Assembly: GCF_900111805.1 (NCBI RefSeq)
Contig: NZ_FOJN01000008.1
Location: 124,001 to 188,000 of the forward strand
Direction of reading: 5' to 3'
Length of the DNA stretch: 64,000 nt
DNA from: Rhodococcoides kroppenstedtii
Lineage (GTDB): Bacteria; Actinomycetota; Actinomycetes; Mycobacteriales; Mycobacteriaceae
The notes under the pieces are model-generated. The model was not told the origin of the DNA. It did no database searches and worked only from the letters and a program-made list of their open reading frames with translations. How positions within the stretch are numbered: position 1 is the stretch's first letter; every line of letters starts with the position of its first letter. A program made the translations under genes and the position numbers. Positions 1 to 7,897 of the stretch are shown here, piece after piece.

Positions 1-480
1 GCGCTCGCGGTGGCCGACGCGGGCGGCGGCGAGGACGTCACCGTGGCAACGCTGGTGGCCGGCCGCGACGACGCCCGCACGCATCCGATGGTGGGCGGGT
101 TCGCGGACCGGGTCCCCCTGCGGGTGAACGCCATCGGCGATCTGGCCGAGGTCACCCGAGCGGTGCGCGACGCGACCATCGACGCGCTCGATCGACCGGG
201 CCCGTCGTACCGGGACATCGTGGACGCGGCCGGCCGACCGGACCTCCTGCGGCCGCCGCTCGCGATGGTGCACCACCGCGTCGCCGATCTCGGCGGCGTG
301 TCGGTACTCCCGATTCCGGTGGGCCGACCCGATGCGGACCTCACGCTGAGCGTGCACGAACCACCCACGGGCTCAGCCTTGTTCGTCCAGTTGGTCGTTC
401 CGGGCGGAACGGACAGCAAGGCGATCGGTCGGTTCGTGGACCTGCTCACGGCCCGGCTCGAGGAGGCTCGCACGCCCTAG
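1..480 (+). CDS. C-terminal end of a siderophore NRPS (condensation-type domain), 5' truncated by window
   Basis: The frame is open from base 1, so this is the tail of a longer gene. About 159 residues are visible. They match the C-terminal lobe of a non-ribosomal peptide synthetase condensation-like domain: a VATLVAGR segment, then a FADRVPLRV segment where condensation domains carry the usual FVNTLVLR, a helix ending in PSYRDIV, and a final strand-helix ending LLTARLEE. No carrier or thioesterase domain follows, so the synthetase ends in this domain. An N-hydroxylase and mbtH follow on the same strand, so a hydroxamate siderophore assembly line is the likely context. The product cannot be named from this fragment. 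Confidence 0.7.
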   Translation, partial: ALAVADAGGGEDVTVATLVAGRDDARTHPMVGGFADRVPLRVNAIGDLAEVTRAVRDATIDALDRPGPSYRDIVDAAGRPDLLRPPLAMVHHRVADLGGVSVLPIPVGRPDADLTLSVHEPPTGSALFVQLVVPGGTDSKAIGRFVDLLTARLEEARTP

Positions 481-484
481 TGGG

Positions 485-503
485 AAAGGCAAGGCTACGC
501 TAA
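485..503 (+). promoter_or_regulatory. IdeR/DtxR-like iron box
   Basis: The 19 bases AAAGGCAAGGCTACGCTAA match the IdeR/DtxR consensus TTAGGTTAGGCTAACCTAA at 13 of 19 positions, including the central AGGCTA core. The site lies 38 bases before the N-hydroxylase start and just after the NRPS stop. This is the expected place for iron-dependent repression of a siderophore gene. Binding is inferred from sequence only. Confidence 0.5.
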
Positions 504-540
504 GCTCGCCGGGTGCAATCGCAGCCGAAGGGGTGGACAC

Positions 541-1881
541 ATGACGGGTGACGACACGCTGGACGTGGTCGGTATCGGCTTCGGCCCGGCCAACCTCGCG
601 TTGGCCATCGCGATCGAGGAACACAACCGGTCCTGCGCCCCCGGCGAGCAGGTGCGCGCGGTCTTCGTCGAGCGGCAGGATGCCTTCGGGTGGCATCCCG
701 GCATGCTGCTCGAGGGCGCGACCATGCAGATCGCCTTCCCGAAGGACCTCGCGACGTTCCGCAACCCGAGCAGCGAGTACACCTTCTTCCAGTACCTGTT
801 CGCGCGCGGCCGGTTGGTCGACTTCGTCAACCACCAGACGTTCTTCCCCACCCGGCTCGAGTTCCACGACTACCTGTCGTGGGCGGCAGACCGCGTGGAC
901 GCCGACGTGCGTTACGGCACGTCCGTCACCGCAGTGCGGCGCGTCGGCGACGAGCTCGTCGTGCAGTGCGACGACGGCCGGGTCCTCCATACCCGCAACG
1001 TCGCGGTCGGGGCCGGCCTGCAGCAGCGGGTGCCCGAGTGGGCGACTCTCTCGGCGCGGTGCTTCCACAATCACGACTTCCTCGGCCGGATGGCCGAGCT
1101 GCCCCGCCCCACGCACGGACGCTTCGCGGTGCTCGGCGCCGGGCAGTCCGCGGCCGAGGTGGTGCAGTACCTCCACGCGCACCACCCGCACGCGGAGGTG
1201 CACAGCATCTTCGCGCGGTACGGCTACAGCCCGGCGGACGACAGCCCCTACGCCAACCGCATCTTCGATCCCGAGGCGGTCGACGAGTTGCACCGCGCCC
1301 CGGCCGACGAGCGCGCCCGGCTGCTGGCGCTGCATCGCAGCACCAACTACTCGGTGGTGGATCTCGACCTCATCGAGGAGCTCTACCGCACCGAGTACGC
1401 CGAACGGGTGAGCGGGCACCGCAGGCTGTTCATGCGCCGCGCGTCCACGATCGACGCCGCCGTCGAGACCGCCGACGGCATCGAGGTCACCGTGCGGGAC
1501 GGCATCGACGGCATCGCCGACACCCTCGTCTGCGACGCCCTGGTGCTCGCCACCGGATTCCGACCGTCGCCGCTGCGTCCCCTGCTCGGCGACCTGGCTC
1601 CCGACGACGACGCGCCGCGCGTCGTCACGCGGGACTACCGGCTGGTCGCAGATGAGGACGGTGACGACGACGGTCGTACCGCCGTCTACCTCCAGGGCGG
1701 CACGGAATCGACGCACGGGATCACGTCGTCCCTGCTCTCCAACGTCGCGGTGCGGTCCGGTGAAATTCTCCACTCCGTCCTCGTGCGACGTGGCGGGTCG
1801 GCGACGCTTGCTAGGGTCGACCGGACCGCAGACCGTCGGGATCGCCCGGCGCCGACTTTTGCAGTGAGCGAGGCAAGATGA
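541..1881 (+). CDS. L-ornithine/L-lysine N-monooxygenase (siderophore hydroxylase)
   Basis: 446 residues, the usual length for the PvdA/SidA/IucD family of FAD- and NADPH-dependent amine hydroxylases. These make N-hydroxy-ornithine or N-hydroxy-lysine for hydroxamate siderophores. The N-terminus has the FAD motif GFGPANLAL. The family's substrate-side segment follows ([15 protein letters not shown], then [11 protein letters not shown]). The NADPH site is near residue 200 (GAGQSAAEV), and the C-terminal ATGFRP motif is present near residue 340. The ATG start lies behind an IdeR-like box, and the stop overlaps the mbtH start by four bases. With the NRPS upstream this forms one iron-acquisition unit. 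Ornithine is the more common substrate in related actinobacterial clusters, but sequence reading does not settle ornithine versus lysine. Confidence 0.9.
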   Translation: MTGDDTLDVVGIGFGPANLALAIAIEEHNRSCAPGEQVRAVFVERQDAFGWHPGMLLEGATMQIAFPKDLATFRNPSSEYTFFQYLFARGRLVDFVNHQTFFPTRLEFHDYLSWAADRVDADVRYGTSVTAVRRVGDELVVQCDDGRVLHTRNVAVGAGLQQRVPEWATLSARCFHNHDFLGRMAELPRPTHGRFAVLGAGQSAAEVVQYLHAHHPHAEVHSIFARYGYSPADDSPYANRIFDPEAVDELHRAPADERARLLALHRSTNYSVVDLDLIEELYRTEYAERVSGHRRLFMRRASTIDAAVETADGIEVTVRDGIDGIADTLVCDALVLATGFRPSPLRPLLGDLAPDDDAPRVVTRDYRLVADEDGDDDGRTAVYLQGGTESTHGITSSLLSNVAVRSGEILHSVLVRRGGSATLARVDRTADRRDRPAPTFAVSEAR

Positions 1882-2123
1882 GCACCAACCCGTTCGACGA
1901 CGAAGACGGACGCTTCTACGTTCTGGTCAACGACGAGGATCAGCATTCCCTGTGGCCGACGTTCGCCGAGGTTCCGCAGGGCTGGCGCGTGGTGTTCGGC
2001 GAGGAGAGCCGCAAGGCGTGCCTCGAGTACGTCGAGCAGAACTGGACCGACATGCGCCCCCGCAGCCTGCGCGAGGCCATGGAGGAGGACGCGCGTCAGC
2101 GCGCGGAGAACCCCTCCAGCTGA
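1878..2123 (+). CDS. mbtH: MbtH-like NRPS accessory protein
   Basis: 81 residues with the full MbtH signature: [10 protein letters not shown] near the N-terminus, PQGWRVVFG in the middle, then [17 protein letters not shown]. MbtH proteins bind adenylation domains of NRPSs and support their folding and activity. The ATG overlaps the stop of the preceding hydroxylase (ATGA), so the two are translationally coupled. This is the last gene of the siderophore unit on this strand; the next gene is convergent with it and ends five bases later. Confidence 0.95.
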   Translation: MSTNPFDDEDGRFYVLVNDEDQHSLWPTFAEVPQGWRVVFGEESRKACLEYVEQNWTDMRPRSLREAMEEDARQRAENPSS

Positions 2124-2127
2124 TCCG

Positions 2128-3639
2128 TCAGCGCTCTCCGTCCCACCGGCCGTCCATGGGTTTCCGGTTGCGGATGGGCAGCAGCGATCGCACGGCGTCC
2201 GGGCGCTTGATCCGTCGAGCGTCCGGACGCACCACTTTCAGAGACGGGCGACGCAGCGATCCGGCCCGCTCGACGATGCGCGGCCGGCGCAGCGTCCGCG
2301 CCCCCCATTCCCCCAGGGTGACTCCACCCGCCAGCGCACCGCCCGTTCCCAGCGCGGCCAGCAGGGCGCTCATGCCCAGCAGCGTCTGATCGCCGAGGAG
2401 GGCGAACAGCCCTCGGTAGACCGAGAGGCCGGGCAGCAGCGGCGTGATGCCCGCGACGGCCACGATCAGCGGCGGAATCAGCGCGCGACGGGCGAGCAGA
2501 CCGCCGACGAAGCCGACCACCGTCGCGGCGATCGCGCTCGAGAGCACGGGGCCGAACCCCACCTGCTGCGCGATCAGGAAGAACAACGCGCCCGCGAATC
2601 CGCCGGCGAACGCCGCGGAGAGACCCCGCTGCTCCGCATAGCAGGCCAGGGCATAGAACGCCGACGCCACGGCACCCGCGAGCACCTTCGTCGGCACCTC
2701 GGTGATGTCCGGGGGAGCGACGTTGCTCAGCACGGGAAGCTCCGCGCCGAGCAGGGCGGCGAGCCGGAGCGTCGTCGCGACGCCCGCGATGATGCCGCCG
2801 GTCATCATGAGGAGTTCGAAGAACCGGGCCGCCGCGGTGATGGGAGCGCCGGTGATGGCGTCCTGCACCGAGCCCACCAGTGACAGACCCGAGAGCAGCA
2901 CGGTCACTCCGGCCGCGATGATCTGCGACGGGGAGATCGAGATGCCCAGCTCGGCCTGATACGAGTAGAGCGTGATCGCCGGCGCCGAGGCGATGAACCC
3001 GCCCACCACCTGCTGGAAGAAGAACGGAAGCCCGGCGCGGTTGAGGACGCGGCCGACCCGGTCGATCACCATCGTGGTGAGGAAGCTGACCACGGCCACC
3101 AGCACTCCACCGCCGAGCAGCACCGAGATCGCCGCCGCCATCCCCGCCCAGGCGAGCGTGGCGATCCACCGGTTGTAGGGGTGGGGGGCGGTGATGATGT
3201 CGTCGAGTTCTGCCAGGGCGTCCGACGGTGTCGGTACCTGTAGGCGAATCTTGCGCGCGAGGCCGTCGACGGCGGCCAGGCGGGTGAAGTCCATCGACCG
3301 GTAGTGGACGATGCGCATGGTGCTCGCCGGCGGCAACGTGGGGCCGCGGTAGGCGCTGATGGTGATCGAGTTGTACGTGACGTCCACGTCGCAGCGGTTC
3401 AACCCGTACGTCGCGGCGACGAACTGCACCTGGGCCGCGGTGTCGATGGCGCCGGTGCCCGCCGCAAGCGTCACCTCGCCGACACGGACGGCGAGGTCGA
3501 GAACCTCGGCCACGGACGCGTCGTCCGTGAGATCGATGGGCTTGAGCGGGCTCGGAGCGCCCGCCGGGGTGTCGACGATGGCCCGTCGTTCGCCGGTCAT
3601 CCGGCGCAATGTCGACGTCAGGCCCTGCAGGAACGTCAT
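2128..3639 (-). CDS. thrE: ThrE-family threonine/serine exporter
   Basis: 503 residues. The N-terminal half is the ThrE cytoplasmic domain (VLDLAVRVGEVTLAAGTGAID, then an IHYRSMDF-like segment). It is followed by about ten hydrophobic segments in two blocks, as in the fused ThrE exporter of Corynebacterium. Family role: efflux of L-threonine and L-serine across the inner membrane. The C-terminal 60 residues are Arg-rich and cytoplasmic. The ATG at 3639 has a purine-rich GAGAGAG stretch just upstream. The gene stands alone and converges with mbtH. The substrate is inferred from family membership. Confidence 0.85.
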   Translation of the reverse strand: MTFLQGLTSTLRRMTGERRAIVDTPAGAPSPLKPIDLTDDASVAEVLDLAVRVGEVTLAAGTGAIDTAAQVQFVAATYGLNRCDVDVTYNSITISAYRGPTLPPASTMRIVHYRSMDFTRLAAVDGLARKIRLQVPTPSDALAELDDIITAPHPYNRWIATLAWAGMAAAISVLLGGGVLVAVVSFLTTMVIDRVGRVLNRAGLPFFFQQVVGGFIASAPAITLYSYQAELGISISPSQIIAAGVTVLLSGLSLVGSVQDAITGAPITAAARFFELLMMTGGIIAGVATTLRLAALLGAELPVLSNVAPPDITEVPTKVLAGAVASAFYALACYAEQRGLSAAFAGGFAGALFFLIAQQVGFGPVLSSAIAATVVGFVGGLLARRALIPPLIVAVAGITPLLPGLSVYRGLFALLGDQTLLGMSALLAALGTGGALAGGVTLGEWGARTLRRPRIVERAGSLRRPSLKVVRPDARRIKRPDAVRSLLPIRNRKPMDGRWDGER

Positions 3640-3928
3640 GCCTCTCTCTCGGCCGTCGAAGGGGTGTGCGGGGGTGATCGCTGAAGGTGCTCTTGCTTGG
3701 AGAAGGTACCGGCCCCGCCTGTGTGTTCCCTGGTCCGGGGCGTCGTCTCGGCGCCCGCCGTGACCCGCTCGACGGGGCGGGCTCGGTGACGGTTTCCGGT
3801 GCGAAACCCGGACCTGGTACCGAAATGGCTCGGGCCGTTGTTCCGTGTGCTTGAATCCCGAACACGAGACTGTGGTGCGGGTGCAACAGCGCGCCCGTCG
3901 GGCGCCCGCGAGGAGAACTGGTGGCGGC

Positions 3929-5011
3929 GTGAGCGCACTGAGGGACTGGTGGTCGGCGGCGCCCGACTACGAGTGGATCCGCGATTACCATCGCGCCCAC
4001 CCACTGCTGCGTCGGGCGCCATATGTCACGGCGGCCGGGTGTTTCCTCGTCGCGATCATCGCGGTCGTCCTGGTGTTCTCGCCCGTGGCCAACGGGGCGA
4101 CCGTGCAGTTGCTGATCGCTGCGGTGAGCGCCGTCGGAGCCGGGTGCTGGTGGGCGCGGGGGACGTTCCCGAGCCGTCGCGGCTCGCTCGCCTTCATCGT
4201 CTACGCCGGCGTCGCCATCCCCGTCGGCATTCTGTCCACGCCGCCGAGCACCCTCAGTCTCTACGCGGTCGCGATCATGGTGACCGTCGGCAACTACGTC
4301 ACCGCAATGCACGACGCGCGGGTGTTCGTGGCGCAGGAGGCGTGGTCGCTCCTCGTGTCCGTGGTGGTCTTCGCCCGAGTGCTGTCCGCCGGTGTCGCAC
4401 CGGCCCCGGAGGTGGTCGCCACATTCGTCCTGGTACTCGGTTTGCTCTTCACCGCGTCGACTCTCAACCACGTCTTCCTCACGGCGCTGCGGAACGACGC
4501 CTCCCGCGCCCTGTTCGACCAGCTGACCGGTCTTCGCAATCGACGAGGGATGCATTCCGCCGTCGAGGCCCTGATGAGGGACCACCGTCCGTCCCACCTG
4601 TCCGTCCTTTGCCTGGACCTCGACGCGTTCAAGTCCGTCAACGACCGCTTCGGCCACGCCGTCGGCGACGACGTTCTGCGCGCCACCGCCGCGCGGATCG
4701 AGGAACTCAGCCCACCCGGCGCCGTCTCCGCGCGACTGGGCGGCGAGGAGTTCGCCGTCGTGGTGCCCGGCGACGACGCCCGAGCCTTCGCGCGGTCCCT
4801 GGTCACCGAGATCCACCGGACGAACGACCGGGCCCCGGTGACGGCGTCCGTCGGCGTCGCCGTCGAGGACGTCGCCGGGTGGGAAGGCCTCTGTCCCACC
4901 ATGCTCGGCCGACTGCTCGACCGCGCGGACCTCGCCATGTACCGCGCCAAGCGGGACGGGGGCAACAACGTCGTGGTCGACGGGACAGGTGCGACGGACG
5001 GGCCGTTATGA
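3929..5011 (+). CDS. Membrane-bound GGDEF diguanylate cyclase
   Basis: About 360 residues. The first 190 contain five to six hydrophobic segments (from TAAGCFLVAIIAVVLVF onward) and act as a membrane sensor region of unknown ligand. A GGDEF domain follows, with DQLTGLRNRRG at its start, DLDAFKSVNDRFGH in the middle, and the active-site motif GGEEF in ARLGGEEFAVVV. Residues for c-di-GMP synthesis look intact. I chose GTG 3929 because AGGAGA lies 12 bases upstream; the frame is open further upstream to an ATG at 3845. No EAL domain is fused. A second GGDEF protein of similar layout lies at 26947-28071. Confidence 0.88.
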   Translation: MSALRDWWSAAPDYEWIRDYHRAHPLLRRAPYVTAAGCFLVAIIAVVLVFSPVANGATVQLLIAAVSAVGAGCWWARGTFPSRRGSLAFIVYAGVAIPVGILSTPPSTLSLYAVAIMVTVGNYVTAMHDARVFVAQEAWSLLVSVVVFARVLSAGVAPAPEVVATFVLVLGLLFTASTLNHVFLTALRNDASRALFDQLTGLRNRRGMHSAVEALMRDHRPSHLSVLCLDLDAFKSVNDRFGHAVGDDVLRATAARIEELSPPGAVSARLGGEEFAVVVPGDDARAFARSLVTEIHRTNDRAPVTASVGVAVEDVAGWEGLCPTMLGRLLDRADLAMYRAKRDGGNNVVVDGTGATDGPL

Positions 5012-5036
5012 TGGCCGCGTCCGGTTCGCCGGGCGC

Positions 5037-5108
5037 GCCTCCTTAGCTCAGTGGTAGAGCACTCGCCTTGTAAGCGAAAGGTCGTCAGTTCAATCCTGAC
5101 AGGGGGCT
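5037..5108 (+). tRNA. tRNA-Thr (anticodon UGU)
   Basis: A full cloverleaf can be drawn: 7-bp acceptor stem (GCCTCCT with AGGGGGC, one G-U pair), D arm GCTC/GAGC, anticodon loop CTTGTAA with TGT at 5069-5071, and T arm GTCAG-TTCAATC-CTGAC. The anticodon stem has one mismatch at its top pair. CCA is not encoded. An IS21-type remnant and the arsenic gene group begin about 160 bases downstream, so this tRNA may mark an island boundary, although I saw no second copy of its 3' end. Confidence 0.95.
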
Positions 5109-5269
5109 CAAATTGCGCGGCTGTCCGAGAAGGACCAGGACCGACGTCTCGAGCTCACCGGAAACTCTCCGCATCAGCAGGTCACGCCAAGGGGCACGGG
5201 ACGACAGTGGGCACATCACGATGGTAAGCGCCACCTCCAGCTGCTGTCGGCGCTCGGTCCACGTCGAGG

Positions 5270-5349
5270 GTCCGGTGGACGGTGCGGTCGATCATCGCCG
5301 AGGCGATGGTGGCTTCGCCGAACACGTCTCCCCAGCGGGCGAACGGCGA
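5270..5349 (-). mobile_element. Remnant of an IS21-family istB helper ATPase
   Basis: In one minus-strand frame the bases encode SPFARWGDVFGEATIASAMI followed by DRTVH. This matches the C-terminal part of IstB helper proteins of IS21-family elements, which typically read FxxWGxVFGDxxxAxAMIDRxVHH. The match stops after about 27 residues and no intact transposase is nearby. It is therefore a scar of a past insertion between tRNA-Thr and the arsenic genes. Outside this match the stretch 5109-5370 holds nothing I can assign. Confidence 0.6.
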
Positions 5350-5370
5350 GTCGATCCTCCAGCGGCACCC

Positions 5371-5730
5371 TCATCGGCAGCACGCAGGGTCCAGGACGGC
5401 GCGAAGCGCGTCGAGCGCCTCGGGGCGCGCCGAGTAGTAGACGTTCATGCCCCGGCGTTCGGAGGCCACCATGCCCGCCCGACGCAGTTGCCCGAGGTGG
5501 TGGCTGACGGTCGACTCGGCGAGTTCCAGCGCGCCGGCGAGGTCGCACGTGCACATCGCCCCTGCGGTGTCGGTGAGCAGCAAGGACATCAACCGGATGC
5601 GCATCGGGTCCGCGAGCGCTTTCAGTCGTACGGCCACCTCGAGCGCGGCATGTTCGTCCATCGGCGCAGCGGAGACGGGTTCGCAGCACACCGGCGTGGT
5701 GGTGTCGATGATCGGCAACGTCTTGGGCAC
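5371..5730 (-). CDS. arsR: ArsR-family arsenic repressor (copy 1)
   Basis: 119 residues with a winged helix-turn-helix: LKALADPMRIRLMSLLL, then DLAGALELAESTVSHHLGQL and RRAGMVASERRGMNVYY. Starting at GTG 5730, a Cys pair falls at residues 15-16, and CTC lies at 60-62 just before the recognition region. This matches the three-Cys As(III) site known from Corynebacterium ArsR (Cys15, Cys16 and one later Cys) and supports the chosen start. A strong AAGGAGG sits 16 bases upstream. The protein also ends in CC-Arg. It diverges from arsI, with two palindromic boxes between them, so it probably represses itself and arsI and is released by trivalent arsenicals. Confidence 0.92.
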   Translation of the reverse strand: MPKTLPIIDTTTPVCCEPVSAAPMDEHAALEVAVRLKALADPMRIRLMSLLLTDTAGAMCTCDLAGALELAESTVSHHLGQLRRAGMVASERRGMNVYYSARPEALDALRAVLDPACCR

Positions 5731-5753
5731 GGTCCCGACTCTACAACCTCCTT

Positions 5754-5808
5754 GACATATATCGAAGACGTGGCGCACCCTATGACGGACAACTATTCGA
5801 CATATGTC
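5754..5808. promoter_or_regulatory. ArsR operator pair in the arsR-arsI intergenic region
   Basis: Two related 10-bp sites lie between the divergent genes: GACATATATC at 5754-5763, nearly palindromic, and GACATATGTC at 5799-5808, a perfect palindrome. Their centres are 45 bp apart. Such ATAT-centred dyads are typical of ArsR/SmtB operators. One site is next to each gene, which fits joint control of arsR and arsI. Confidence 0.6.
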
Positions 5809-5826
5809 GCAACCCTGGAGGTTCGG

Positions 5827-6282
5827 ATGTCCCGTGCTCAGCTCGCCCTCGACGTCGACGACATCGACACCGCGATCACGTTCTACAGCAAGCTCTTCGG
5901 CGTGGCGCCGGCGAAGGTCAAGCCCGGCTACGCCAACTTCGCCATCACCGAACCGCCCTTGAAGCTGGTGCTGATCGAGAACCCCGGCCAGGGCGGCACC
6001 ATCAACCATCTCGGCGTCGAGGTCGACTCGTCGGGCCGGGTGCACGAGGAGATTGCCCGCCTGACCGGCGAGGGGTTGTTCACCGACGAGGAGATCGGCA
6101 CCACCTGCTGTTTCGCCACCCAGGACAAGGTGTGGGTGACGGGACCCGGTGGGGAGCGCTGGGAGATCTACACCGTTCTCGCGGACTCCGACACCTTCGG
6201 TTCGCAGCCGATCCCGGCGCCCGCACCCAGCGTTCGCGCCGATGCGGCCCCCGCAGGGGCGACGAACACCACCTGCTGCTGA
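5827..6282 (+). CDS. arsI: ArsI-type C-As lyase / CadI-family dioxygenase
   Basis: 151 residues, one vicinal-oxygen-chelate domain. ArsI is a Fe(II)-dependent dioxygenase that breaks the carbon-arsenic bond of trivalent methyl- and aryl-arsenicals. The expected residues are visible: metal ligands Gln5, His61 and Glu113, with the same spacing as the Gln/His/Glu set of the Thermomonospora enzyme, and the substrate-binding Cys pair Cys94-Cys95 in GTTCCFA. The C-terminal 30 residues are a Pro/Ala linker ending in another Cys pair, a possible extra arsenic site. The ATG at 5827 is preceded by GGAGG. It diverges from arsR and converges with the arsO end of the second operon. CadI (cadmium-inducible) naming is the alternative annotation. 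Confidence 0.88.
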   Translation: MSRAQLALDVDDIDTAITFYSKLFGVAPAKVKPGYANFAITEPPLKLVLIENPGQGGTINHLGVEVDSSGRVHEEIARLTGEGLFTDEEIGTTCCFATQDKVWVTGPGGERWEIYTVLADSDTFGSQPIPAPAPSVRADAAPAGATNTTCC

Positions 6283-6332
6283 CACCGGTCGGCGTCCGCA
6301 CGGTGCATCGCGCACCCGACACTGGCTACCGC

Positions 6333-7385
6333 TCAGGTCAGGGTCGAGGTGAGGTGCTCCACCGCATATCGTGCGGTGCGGCCGACGCCGATGAGTGTCG
6401 CGGATGCGGGGCCGGTCCAGTCGCCGTAGCCGAGGAAGACCATGGTGGGTTCGCCGGCGGCGTGCAGCCCGTCCATCGCGATGCCGCCGTCAGCGGTGGG
6501 CAGGTGCAACGGACGGAGATGTCGTAGCGCCGGCCGGAATCCGGTGCACCACACCACCGCATCGATCCGTTCGACGCCGCCGTCGTCGGTGACGACACCG
6601 TCGGTCGTGAGTGCGGCGAACATCGTGCGCGCCCGCAGGGCGCCGCGATCACGGGCGTCCCGCACCGACGGCACCATGACGACATCGCCCAGCCCGGCCA
6701 CACCGCCGGTGTCGTCACCGGCGGCGAGTGCGCGGGCGCGCCGGGTGGCGACGTCGAACAGCACACGACCGTCGACGTCGTCGGGCAGGAACCGCGGCGG
6801 CCGGGTGGTGAACCACAGTGTGTCGGCGACGGTGGAGATCTCGGCGAGAATTTGCGCGGCGGAGTTGCCGCCCCCGACGACGGCGACCCGGCGCCCGGTG
6901 ACGGTGCCGGGCCCGTCGTACTGCGCGGTGTGAATCTGGCGGCCCCGGAACGATCGCATGCCGGGGTAGGTGGGCCAGAACGGCCGGGACCAGGTGCCGG
7001 TCGCGTTGATCACCGCCTCGGCCGACCAGGATCCCGCTGTGGTGTCGATCCGGTACCCGGAACCGTTGCGGCGCACCGCGGTCACGGAGACCGGTCGCCG
7101 CACCGGCAGCTCGTAGCGTTGTTCGTACGCGCTCAGGTAACCCACGACGTGCGATCCGGGTGGGAACTCCTGTGACGACGGGGGCATCGGCCACCCGGGC
7201 AACCGGGAGTGCGCGGCGGGGGAGAACAGATGCAACGACGGCCAGTGGTCCCGCCAGGACCCACCAGCGGCCGGCTGGTCGTCGAGAATCGTGTACTCGA
7301 GGCCTGCTCGGCGTAAGTAGTACCCGGCGGCGAGGCCTGCCTGACCGCCGCCGATGACCACCACCCGGGTTCGGGCGGTGGTCAT
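6333..7385 (-). CDS. arsO: ArsO-like flavin-containing monooxygenase
   Basis: 350 residues of the single-component FMO family. The FAD fold is at the N-terminus (VIGGGQAGLAAGYYLRRAG), followed by GGSWRDHWPSLHLFSP, typical of this branch. The NADPH fold is near residue 165 (VAVVGGGNSAAQILAE), and WCTGFRPAL lies near the C-terminus. Genes of this type sit in actinobacterial ars operons under the name ArsO. The exact arsenic reaction is not firmly established, but oxidation of As(III) or an organoarsenical is usually proposed. It is the last gene of arsR-acr3-arsC-arsO, 37 bases after arsC. The assignment rests on family plus context. Confidence 0.82.
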   Translation of the reverse strand: MTTARTRVVVIGGGQAGLAAGYYLRRAGLEYTILDDQPAAGGSWRDHWPSLHLFSPAAHSRLPGWPMPPSSQEFPPGSHVVGYLSAYEQRYELPVRRPVSVTAVRRNGSGYRIDTTAGSWSAEAVINATGTWSRPFWPTYPGMRSFRGRQIHTAQYDGPGTVTGRRVAVVGGGNSAAQILAEISTVADTLWFTTRPPRFLPDDVDGRVLFDVATRRARALAAGDDTGGVAGLGDVVMVPSVRDARDRGALRARTMFAALTTDGVVTDDGGVERIDAVVWCTGFRPALRHLRPLHLPTADGGIAMDGLHAAGEPTMVFLGYGDWTGPASATLIGVGRTARYAVEHLTSTLT

Positions 7386-7422
7386 CGGGTTCGTGCCGTC
7401 GGTGTGCGGTGCGGTGATGGCG

Positions 7423-7833
7423 TCAGTCCCTCAGGCGGGCAGCGAGTTCGTCGACGCGGGCGGCGATGTCGTCGCGCACCAGGCGCATTCGCTCGATGCC
7501 CTCGATCCCCCGCGTCGAGGGCTCGTCGGTGTGCCAGGTCAGGTAAATCGGTCCCTCGACCGGGTCGACGGTTGCTTCGGTGCCGAGGGTGATCACGTAG
7601 TCCATCCGCGCCAGCAGGTCCGGATCGATCGGCTTGGGGTACTCGCCGGTCAGGTCGACCCCGACCTCGAGCAGCGTCTCGGCGGACAGTGCATTGACCG
7701 CGTTTCCGGGGGCGGTGCCGGCGGAATGCACCTCGACGTCATCGCCGGCGGCCTTGCGCATCAGCCCGGCGGCCATCTGCGATTTGCCGCCGTTCTTCAC
7801 GCAGACGAACAGCACACTGGGTGTGTCGGACAT
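7423..7833 (-). CDS. arsC: Arsenate reductase, mycothiol-dependent low-Mr PTP type
   Basis: 136 residues from ATG 7833; a GTG twelve bases upstream is possible, but AAAGG fits the ATG better. The N-terminal loop FVCVKNGGKSQMAA is the Cys-x5-Gly-Lys-Ser active-site motif of the actinobacterial arsenate-mycothiol transferase family. In that family arsenate is attached to mycothiol and then reduced with mycoredoxin. HSAGTAPG and the DYVITLG segment also fit. No further redox Cys pair is present, in line with a thiol-dependent rather than thioredoxin-type enzyme. It lies between acr3 and arsO, so the As(III) it yields can be exported by Acr3. Confidence 0.92.
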   Translation of the reverse strand: MSDTPSVLFVCVKNGGKSQMAAGLMRKAAGDDVEVHSAGTAPGNAVNALSAETLLEVGVDLTGEYPKPIDPDLLARMDYVITLGTEATVDPVEGPIYLTWHTDEPSTRGIEGIERMRLVRDDIAARVDELAARLRD

Positions 7834-7897
7834 GGGGGACTGCACCTTTCGGGTGTTCAGCGGCGGAAGTGCGTCAGGTGTGCGCAGTGCTCGGACA

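Noticed and set aside
2096-4816. Very long minus-strand open frame (906 codons) across thrE and the GGDEF gene
   Set aside because: The translated sequence is Arg/Gly/His-rich with no domain match and lies in a shifted frame over two well-supported genes. It is an effect of high GC at third codon positions.
5037-5108. Attachment-site duplication of the tRNA-Thr 3' end
   Set aside because: I looked for a second copy of the TTCAATCCTGACAGGGGGC segment in the flanking regions and saw none, so integration at this tRNA remains only a possibility.
5113-6282. Single 389-residue plus-strand protein covering the arsR region and arsI
   Set aside because: The first 240 codons are antisense to arsR. 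The VOC domain has its own ATG with GGAGG at 5827.
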